From GCA-003244245 sp036378735 (GTDB lineage Bacteria; Actinomycetota; Actinomycetes; Mycobacteriales; Pseudonocardiaceae), in contig DASUVX010000011.1 of the NCBI GenBank assembly GCA_036378735.1, forward strand, positions 1 through 5,306: a stretch of DNA of 5,306 nt, given 5' to 3'. This document shows positions 1 through 4,841 of this stretch, piece by piece. A program made the translations under genes and the position numbers. Below the pieces are notes generated by a model, which saw only the letters and a program-made list of their open reading frames with translations, ran no database searches and was not told the origin of the DNA. How positions within the stretch are numbered: position 1 is the stretch's first letter; every line of letters starts with the position of its first letter.

Positions 1-1
1 C

Positions 2-552
2 CAGCGTCGCCAGCGCTTGGCCGTCCTCATCCGGGCGATTTTTGACGAGTCCGATGGCACGTACGGTTACCGCCGGGTGCACGCTGCGCTGGCTCGCCAG
101 GGCGACGGCTGCGGTCCCGAGCTGGTCCGTGACCTCATGCGGGAGCTGGGCTTGGTGCCGTGCCAGCCACGTCCGTGGCGGCCGATGACCACGCTGCCCG
201 GTGACGGGGCCGCAGCGGTCCCCGACCTGGTGGGACGCGACTTCAGTGCGGATGCGCCGGGCCGGAAATTGGTCGGAGATATCACCTATTTGCCGACATG
301 GCAGGGTCTCGCTTATCTGGCCACGGTCATCGACTGCTGCACCAAAGAATGCATCGGATACGCCATCGCCGAACACATGCGCGCCGAGCTCGTCATCGAC
401 GCGTTGCGCATGGCCGCGCGTAACTACGACCTCGAACCGAAGGCGATCTTCCATACCGATCGGGGTTGTCAGTATCTCAGCCATGCGTTCGCCGAGGTGA
501 CCGCCCAGCTCGATGTGCGTCATTCCGTGGGACGAGTAGGATCGTGTTTCGA
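2..552 (+). pseudogene. IS3-family transposase (orfB-type), interrupted by a group II intron
   Basis: This is the catalytic half of an IS3-family DDE transposase, which would cut and join the ends of its insertion sequence. The frame is already open at the left window edge, so the true start lies upstream; residues here are numbered from the TTG at 17. An HTH_21-like segment with YGYRRVHAAL lies near residues 16-25. The rve integrase core follows, with a first catalytic Asp in GDITYLPTW (D88) and a second in FHTDRGCQY (D148). The family motif SVGRVGSCF-D starts at residue 170 and is cut after the second base of the Asp codon, where the intron begins. The catalytic Glu, expected near residue 184, is therefore missing from this part. 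Downstream codons that remain open to 667 are intron sequence, not transposase. The intron is antisense to this gene, so splicing cannot repair its mRNA. The family call is firm; the subgroup is not determined. Confidence 0.9.
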
Positions 553-589
553 GGTGAGTCGGCGGCGGGAATCTCACCCACCGCCGCTC
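553..589 (-). ncRNA. Group II intron domain VI with bulged branch-point A
   Basis: Domain VI supplies the branch-point adenosine for lariat formation. On the minus strand GAG (589-587) pairs with CUC (558-556). C586 pairs with G560, and GGCGGUGGG (585-577) pairs with CCCGCCGCC (569-561) through nine continuous pairs including one U-G. The loop is the seven bases 576-570. A559 is left unpaired on the 3' side, as expected for the branch adenosine. ACC follows as the single-stranded 3' end before the transposase exon. In the well-known Lactococcus intron the same layout has a bulged A followed by a short helix and a terminal AC. Confidence 0.82.
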
Positions 590-592
590 GCA

Positions 593-626
593 GAACCGTG
601 CTTAACAGTCTCCCGTTACACGGCTC
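593..626 (-). ncRNA. Group II intron domain V (catalytic hairpin)
   Basis: This is the catalytic heart of the ribozyme, a 34-nt hairpin. The lower stem pairs GAGCCGUG (626-619) with CACGGUUC (600-593), including G-U pairs, and contains the AGC catalytic triad just inside its 5' strand. The upper helix is AACGG/CUGUU closed by a GAGA (GNRA) tetraloop, with the usual two-base-type bulge in the AAG segment on the 3' side. Length, triad and tetraloop all match bacterial domain V. The stop codon of the maturase ORF (618-616) lies inside the 5' half of this hairpin. Confidence 0.92.
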
Positions 627-1641
627 CCCTTGTTGAACCAGTGGGCAACGCTCCGTGCTTCCAGTGAGCGAACATGCCCGGATACGCTGAGGCTATCACT
701 GCCAGCTGTCTCCGAGCTCTGGCCGGTGCACGGCGGAACCGCTTGTATTTTCGTCTCGCCCACTTCACCAGGAAGGGGTTTATTCGCTGTTCAAGGAAGT
801 GCATCAACCTGGACTTGTAGAAGCACCCATAGTAGTTGATCCATCCCGCCACGACCGGGTTGATGGTCGCTGCAATCTCCCGAAAGCTCAGCGCGGTCCA
901 ACGGCCCAATCGCCAACCCCGGATGACCCTCGCCATCGATTTCATGGCGTCTTTGCTCACCGCGGGAAGGAAACCAGTCTTCAGCCTACCGTCCCGCAGG
1001 CGAGCTTCCCGTGGGCGAAACGTGAACCCGAGGAAGGTGAACTCCGCTACCGGATAGTCTCGGGTGCGGCCCTCCTGCTTGCAGTACACGATCCGTGTCT
1101 TCTCCGGATGAAGGCGCAGGCCGAACTGCGATAACCTGCGTTCAATGGCCACGCGGACGAAATTCGCCTGCTTCTCACTGACACAGTGCACGATGGCATC
1201 ATCACAGTACCGCTCGAACCTGACCGATGGGTACTCTCGCGCCAACCAGACATCGAAAGCGTAGTGCATGAACAGGTTCGACAACAATGGCGAGATCGCA
1301 GAGCCCTGGGGGGTTCCCTTCTCCCGCGCGATGAGCGTCCCGTCGGGTAGTTGCAGCGGCGCTACCAGCCACCGCTTCACATACAACACCACCCACGGTA
1401 GATCCGTGTGCCGTTCCACGGCCAGGACAATGGGATCATGCGGAACGTTATCGAAAAAGCCTTGGATATCGAGATCAACCACCCAGGCGTGTCTCCAACA
1501 ACGCTCCTTGCACGTTCCCACCGCGTCCACCGCGGATCGCCCCGGCCGGTAGCCGTAGGAGTCTGGGTGAAAGACGCCCTCCACCTCGGGCTCCAAGGTC
1601 ATGGCTACCACCGTCTGGGCGATCCGGTCGGCCACGGTCGG
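616..1641 (-). pseudogene. ltrA: Group II intron reverse transcriptase/maturase, 3' part (separated from its 5' part)
   Basis: This is the C-terminal 341 codons of the intron-encoded reverse transcriptase/maturase, from the Pro-Thr of VPTVADRIAQ onward. In the rejoined 427-residue protein the visible landmarks are VVDLDIQGFFDNV with catalytic Asp near 144, PQGSAISP at 197-204, the YCDD active site with aspartates 233-234, and the GWINYYG maturase signature at 352-358. A basic tail without an HNH endonuclease motif follows. The frame stays open upstream to a TTG at 1671, but those ten codons belong to the inserted element and resemble no reverse transcriptase. This fragment therefore has lost its native start and RT0/RT1 region. 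No frameshift or stop is seen inside it, so the split alone inactivates the gene. The TAA stop lies within domain V. Symbol used in the LtrA-like sense. Confidence 0.92.
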
Positions 1642-1661
1642 GACGGTGATTTCATACTGCC
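1637..1661. other. Left attachment junction of the serine-recombinase element
   Basis: GTCGG at 1637-1641 is shared exactly with 4579-4583. Sequence to its left encodes reverse transcriptase on the minus strand (TVADRIAQ). Sequence to its right is element DNA carrying the half-site GACGG-T-G-4N-CATA-N-TGCC (1642-1661). The other junction carries an inverted copy of this half-site. That reverse transcriptase similarity stops exactly at the shared pentamer supports this as the crossover region. Confidence 0.82.
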
Positions 1662-1732
1662 CTTCCTGCAATCGCGTGTTGGGATTTCCGTTGGGGTGTG
1701 GAGGGTGTGCTGGTCAAGTTTTGGAATGGGAT

Positions 1733-1748
1733 GGTGCCGGGTGGCACC
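1733..1748 (-). terminator. Hairpin downstream of recombinase gene, possible terminator
   Basis: A perfect 6-bp inverted repeat, GGTGCC-4N-GGCACC, lies 17 bp past the recombinase stop in the short stretch before the left attachment junction. The transcript would form a GC-rich hairpin, but the bases after it are AUCCCAUUCC, with no U-tract. It may be a weak or Rho-assisted terminator, or merely a structured 3' end. The rest of 1642-1764 holds no convincing gene. Confidence 0.3.
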
Positions 1749-1764
1749 GACATTTGTGGTGTGG

Positions 1765-3816
1765 TCAGGCTCGGGTGCGGGGTTTGGTGCGTCGGGCTGC
1801 GGGGTTGAGGTGGCCGGATTCGATGATGCGGCCGTGGCACTCGGTTGCGATGTGCTCGGTCCATTGGATGCAGAGCCGGTTGCCGGCTGCGCGGCGGGCG
1901 GCGAGTTTGCCGGTCTTGATCCAGTCGTAGACGACACCGATGGTGCAGCCCAGGCGCCCGGCGGCGTCAGCGACGCTGATCTCGCCATCGGTGTAGGGGT
2001 TGGGGGCGGGGATGTGGTAGGCGTGCCGGATCCACTGCACGGCGGCGACATCGAAGGGGTGTCCGTGGCCGGTGGTCAGCCCGGCGGCGTTGAGCCTGTC
2101 GGCTAGGTCTTGGGTTGGGGTGGTGGGGCCGAGTTGGCGGACCAGCTCGACTGCTGGTGAGGGGCTGCGCTTGGCCGGCCCGGGTGGTAGCGGCCGGTTG
2201 ACGAGGAGTTCGTCGGTTGCGCCGGTGTGCCAGCGGAGTCCGATGCGCGCCTTGGCGGGGTCGGTTTCGGGTAGCAGGGTGATGTCGGCGATCAGGGTGC
2301 GCAGGAGCCGTTTGCGGTCTTTGTTGCTGGTGGTGGGTGCCTGCCAGAGTCCGGGCAGATCGGCGGCCAGTTTCTCCAGCTCTGGGCGGGTGGGTAGGGG
2401 TGGGCGGGTGTTTTGGGCGGCGGCTAGAGCCTGCTCGGTTTCGGCCAGAGCGGCGAGTTTGGTCTCCCACCTGGCCTCCAGGGTGCGAGCGACCAGCCGG
2501 TTTTCCGGCTCCACCTGGGAGAAGGCGCGTTCGGCGCGGTCGGCTTCGTAGCGGGCGCGTTCGACGGCGAGCTCGGCGGCCCGGCTGATGCGCTGGTGCC
2601 GGTTGGTGACGTCGTCGGCGGCGGCCAGGGCGAGTGCGATCTCGGCGGGATTGAGCGCTTGCAATAGCCTGCCGGCGACGGCGTTGTCCACGGTGGATGC
2701 GGCGATGGATCGGCAGGTCGGGGTGGTGAGCCCATCGGCGCGGCGGGCGCATTCGTAGGAGGGTCGCTGGTCGGTGTGGTAGTTGGTGCGCATCGGCTTG
2801 CCACAGGACCCGCAGGTGATGATCCCTTGACACAGCGCTGATCCCTCGCGGGGTGGCCGGGCTCCGGTGTTGGTGCGGTTGGCGGCCAGCTTGGTCTCGT
2901 TGGTCAGGTAGTCGGCCCAGCCGAGGTAGCCCTCATGGTGGTCGTGGATCAGCACCGGCCACTCGGCGCGGGGCCGCTGGATGAGGCTGGTGTGCACGGT
3001 GCCGTCGGGCTCGACTCTGCGCCGAGAGGTGTAGCGGCCGTGCACGTAGGCCCCGGCATAGCAGGGGTTTTTCAGCACTCCCAGCACGCGGGCGTGGGTC
3101 AGGCGGCCCCAACGCAGCTGCCCGGCCCAGGCGCCGCCGTAAGCGCGTAGCGGGAAACGTCGGTCGGTGAACGCGGTGACGACGCCGTAGGCGGAACCGC
3201 ACGCGGTGAAGGCGGCGAACAGGTCACGGATCGCTGCTTGGACCTCGGCGTCGGGGTCGATGACCACCTCGCCGGCCTGGTCGTGGACATATCCCACCGG
3301 CAGCGGGGTGCGCAGCTCGCCGCGGGCGGCCGCCGCTTTCTTGCTGGCCGCCAGGCGCTGGGCCATCACGTGCAGCTCGACTTCCCCGATGGTGCTTTTC
3401 ATCCCAAGCAGCATCCGATCGTTGACATCGCGGGGATCGTAGATGCCATCGGCGTCGATCAGCAGTGTTTCGGTGATCGCGGCGAACTCCATCAACCTGG
3501 CGACCTCGGCATTGGAGCGGGCCAGCCGGGAGATCTCGATCCCGAAGATCGCCCCGACCTCTCCCGAGCACACCCGGCCGACCAACTCGGTGAACCCTTC
3601 CCGAGCCACGCCCCACCGACCCGAGACCCCTAGATCGGTGTCGATGACCACCACATCGGCCCGGGCCCAGCCCAGCCGGACCGCCTCGTCGGCCAGGCCG
3701 TACTGACGTGTCGTGGACTCGGTGTGTTCGCGGACCTGGGCCATCGACGACTGCCGCAGGTAAATCACCGCCAGGCGGTCGCGGTGGATACTGCTGATTT
3801 TTGTTTCGCCGTTCAT
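1765..3816 (-). CDS. Large serine recombinase (integrase of the nested element)
   Basis: This is a site-specific recombinase that should cut attachment sites with a catalytic serine and integrate or excise the element. It has 683 residues from the ATG at 3816. The resolvase domain is at about 13-160: YLRQSS holds the nucleophile (S23) and EISRLARS (94-101) is the conserved Arg motif. The Recombinase domain follows at about 172-300 (GYVHD, VLKNPCYAGAYVHGRY). A zinc ribbon has C335, C338, C356 and C368. A charged, Glu/Arg/Ala-rich likely coiled coil lies at about 394-470. Residues 612-655 (ISVADAAGRLGCTIGVVYDWIKTGKL) look like a MerR/excisionase-type helix-turn-helix, an unusual C-terminal addition. 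GGAAGG (3825-3830) is 8 nt before this ATG; a GTG one codon upstream is an alternative start. All diagnostic residues are present, so the enzyme looks intact. Confidence 0.93.
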   Translation of the reverse strand: MNGETKISSIHRDRLAVIYLRQSSMAQVREHTESTTRQYGLADEAVRLGWARADVVVIDTDLGVSGRWGVAREGFTELVGRVCSGEVGAIFGIEISRLARSNAEVARLMEFAAITETLLIDADGIYDPRDVNDRMLLGMKSTIGEVELHVMAQRLAASKKAAAARGELRTPLPVGYVHDQAGEVVIDPDAEVQAAIRDLFAAFTACGSAYGVVTAFTDRRFPLRAYGGAWAGQLRWGRLTHARVLGVLKNPCYAGAYVHGRYTSRRRVEPDGTVHTSLIQRPRAEWPVLIHDHHEGYLGWADYLTNETKLAANRTNTGARPPREGSALCQGIITCGSCGKPMRTNYHTDQRPSYECARRADGLTTPTCRSIAASTVDNAVAGRLLQALNPAEIALALAAADDVTNRHQRISRAAELAVERARYEADRAERAFSQVEPENRLVARTLEARWETKLAALAETEQALAAAQNTRPPLPTRPELEKLAADLPGLWQAPTTSNKDRKRLLRTLIADITLLPETDPAKARIGLRWHTGATDELLVNRPLPPGPAKRSPSPAVELVRQLGPTTPTQDLADRLNAAGLTTGHGHPFDVAAVQWIRHAYHIPAPNPYTDGEISVADAAGRLGCTIGVVYDWIKTGKLAARRAAGNRLCIQWTEHIATECHGRIIESGHLNPAARRTKPRTRA

Positions 3817-3824
3817 CACCGCCG

Positions 3825-3830
3825 CCTTCC
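3825..3830 (-). promoter_or_regulatory. Ribosome binding site of the recombinase
   Basis: GGAAGG on the minus strand lies 8 nt before the ATG at 3816 and 5 nt before the in-frame GTG at 3819, favouring the ATG. It sits in the 103-bp gap after the DUF6788-like gene. I see no convincing -35/-10 pair in that gap, so the recombinase is probably read from upstream. Confidence 0.5.
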
Positions 3831-3922
3831 AGCGCCGCCATCGTCATATTCGCCAAGACCGTCACCGCTTCGGCCCGCACGGACCCGGCCAACACGGCAC
3901 ACGGTGGGGCGGCGGTCATCGG

Positions 3923-4273
3923 TCAGGTCAGTTCTCGCCTGGCCAGCAGCTCGGCGTTGATCGCCGAGATGTCCGCCAGCACCGCCTCGACCTGCTCGCC
4001 CCGCGCTAGGCCGGCCCGTACCCGGGCCACCAGGTTCGCCGGCACGTACTTCGATCGGCCCCGGCCCGCTGTTTTCGGGGCGAAGTAGGCATACGGGCCG
4101 TGCGGGTCGCCCCCGGCGCAGCGGCAACCCGGCTTGCCGCAGCGCCGGGTCTCCTCCACCAGCGACCCGGCCAGCACCATTTCCACATCCCCCAGCTGCG
4201 CCGCGAGCCGCCGCCGTCGCGCTCGCAGCGCACGAGTCGACAGCCTCGATAGATCGTTCTTGTGTACATTCAT
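3923..4273 (-). CDS. DUF6788-like small Cys-rich protein
   Basis: The product is 116 residues from the ATG at 4273, of unknown biochemical role. It resembles the DUF6788 family found beside recombinases, recognised by GSLVEETRRCGKPGCRC (Cys 45, 50 and 52) followed by GDPHGPYAYFAP and SKYVPANLV. The clustered cysteines plus His suggest a small metal-binding fold, perhaps DNA-binding; this is inference. The C-terminus is helical, rich in Ala, Glu and Arg. The start is uncertain. The ATG has no Shine-Dalgarno sequence and abuts an inverted repeat. A TTG at 4306 adds 11 residues, directly follows the TGA of the upstream gene and has AGGG 7 nt before it, so coupled translation from there is possible. 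Family members as I recall them begin close to the LSTRALRARR segment, which favours the shorter form. Confidence 0.8.
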   Translation of the reverse strand: MNVHKNDLSRLSTRALRARRRRLAAQLGDVEMVLAGSLVEETRRCGKPGCRCAGGDPHGPYAYFAPKTAGRGRSKYVPANLVARVRAGLARGEQVEAVLADISAINAELLARRELT

Positions 4274-4287
4274 CACACAAGAGTGTG
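4274..4287. promoter_or_regulatory. Inverted repeat abutting the DUF6788-like start codon
   Basis: CACAC-AAGA-GTGTG is a perfect 5-bp inverted repeat directly against the ATG at 4273. A second inverted repeat, TTGCC-6N-GGCAA, lies just beyond it at 4291-4306. These could be an operator, or an RNA hairpin controlling initiation of the DUF6788-like gene and hence of the recombinase. They could also be incidental to the coding sequence of the longer TTG-start form. No promoter hexamers were identified. Confidence 0.3.
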
Positions 4288-4306
4288 CCGTTGCCAGGCA
4301 CGGCAA

Positions 4307-4543
4307 TCAATGACCCTGGACCGCGCGTGTCACCGCAACCAGCTCTGCCAAACCCTCGGCCGACAACCGATGCCCCTGGGGCGGCTCACCCCGATCGGTC
4401 CATGACCGGGGCAGGGTCATCTGGCCACTGACACCACCGCAACACACAAACACCGAGTCACCGCCCCGGCGCTTGACGAACAGCACCTCCAGCCGCTGAC
4501 CACTCAGCGCGTGGAAGGGATGCGTGACGAGAACAAAACCCAA
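4307..4543 (-). CDS. DUF5372-like small protein
   Basis: The product is 78 residues, of unknown function. It resembles DUF5372, small proteins found next to recombinase and DUF6788 genes, with hallmarks VTHPFHALSGQRLEV (6-20), a beta-like VFVCCGG stretch and TLPRSWTD (43-50). The only usable start seen is the TTG at 4543, which puts THPFH near the N-terminus as in the family. No Shine-Dalgarno sequence precedes it. The frame remains open upstream into reverse transcriptase sequence, so a longer start is not formally excluded. The gene begins about 35 bp inside the element end and 22 bp after the stop of the truncated maturase part, leaving little room for its own promoter. Its TGA is immediately followed by the alternative TTG start of the next gene, implying an operon. 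Confidence 0.75.
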   Translation of the reverse strand: MGFVLVTHPFHALSGQRLEVLFVKRRGGDSVFVCCGGVSGQMTLPRSWTDRGEPPQGHRLSAEGLAELVAVTRAVQGH

Positions 4544-4561
4544 ATCATCACTGGACGACGC

Positions 4562-4583
4562 GGCACTATGCCGCCTCCGTCGG
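4562..4583. other. Right attachment junction of the serine-recombinase element
   Basis: GTCGG at 4579-4583 is the second copy of the core. To its right the minus strand encodes the native reverse transcriptase (R-I-L-G-V-P). To its left is element DNA; read outward on the minus strand, 4581-4562 is GACGG-A-G-4N-CATA-N-TGCC. This matches the half-site at the left junction, so together they form a dyad when the element is circular. The crossover falls in the Pro codon of V-P-T. Confidence 0.82.
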
Positions 4584-4841
4584 CACCCCCAGTATCCTGA
4601 CCGCGTCCTTCCGGCCAGGCTTGGGGATCTCCACCGCTTTCACCGGTGGTGGGAAATAGCTTCCCGAGGACAGCCGGTTCCAGAGCTTGTACAGGTTGTT
4701 CTTCTCATCCCGCTCAAACTCTGTCAACGACTGCCCATCCACACCGGCCGCTCCTTTGTTGGCCTTGACTTTCTGGTAAGCCTTCCAGACCAGCATCTTC
4801 GGAATGTCAAACGGCTTACCTACTGATTTTGTCTCGGTCAT
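4566..4841 (-). pseudogene. ltrA: Group II intron reverse transcriptase/maturase, 5' part (truncated by insertion)
   Basis: This is the N-terminal part of the intron maturase, starting at the ATG at 4841 with a strong AGGAG upstream. Residues 1-88 are native, including the RT0/RT1-type segment NKGAAGVDGQSL (28-39) and PVKAVEIPKPGRKDAVRILGVPT (66-88). Three foreign codons (Glu-Ala-Ala) and a TAG at 4566-4568 then come from the element end. Joined to the 3' part at V-P-T it gives 427 residues, close to usual lengths for this family. As it stands it would make a 91-residue peptide lacking the palm, catalytic aspartates and maturase domain. Its translation may still matter by delivering ribosomes to the element's first gene 22 bp downstream. 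Confidence 0.92.

Larger units (their letters stand above)
1637..4583 (-). mobile_element. Serine-recombinase element inserted in the intron maturase gene
   Basis: The element spans 2,942 bp from core to core, bounded by direct copies of GTCGG at 1637-1641 and 4579-4583. Removing one copy plus the interior turns the flanks into a continuous reverse transcriptase frame reading I-L-G-V-P-T-V-A-D-R, the expected family sequence. The element encodes three genes in one direction (DUF5372-like, DUF6788-like, large serine recombinase) and no other cargo. It has no long terminal inverted repeats like those of DDE insertion sequences. The two ends instead carry related inverted half-sites, as expected for attL and attR made by a serine integrase. 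I recognise the gene set from database experience as recurring together in bacteria but cannot name a registered element. Confidence 0.87.

Noticed and set aside
553..667. Continuation of the transposase frame from 553 to a stop at 665-667.
   Set aside because: These bases are intron domains VI and V and the maturase end on the other strand; the residues after GSCF do not match IS3 transposases.
1626..1641. Alternative left core: GTCGGC at 1627-1632 matches GTCGGC at 4579-4584 over six bases.
   Set aside because: Joining there gives G-V-P-T-G-S and puts the maturase out of frame. The copy at 1637-1641 gives V-P-T-V-A-D-R in frame and also produces the attP dyad.
1642..1671. TTG at 1671 as a genuine new start for the maturase 3' part.
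   Set aside because: The frame is open and a GGAAGGG lies nearby but downstream of the TTG. The product would lack the RT0/RT1 region, so I treat it as a fragment.
1690..1717. Minus-strand TTGACC at 1717-1712 as the -35 of a promoter near the left end.
   Set aside because: No acceptable -10 hexamer is found 16-19 bases downstream.
1967..2833. Long Arg/Pro-rich open frame on the minus strand, and similar frames at 1408-2106 (+) and 3224-3919 (-).
   Set aside because: They overlap the recombinase or maturase in other frames, are compositionally biased by high GC and show no recognisable domain.
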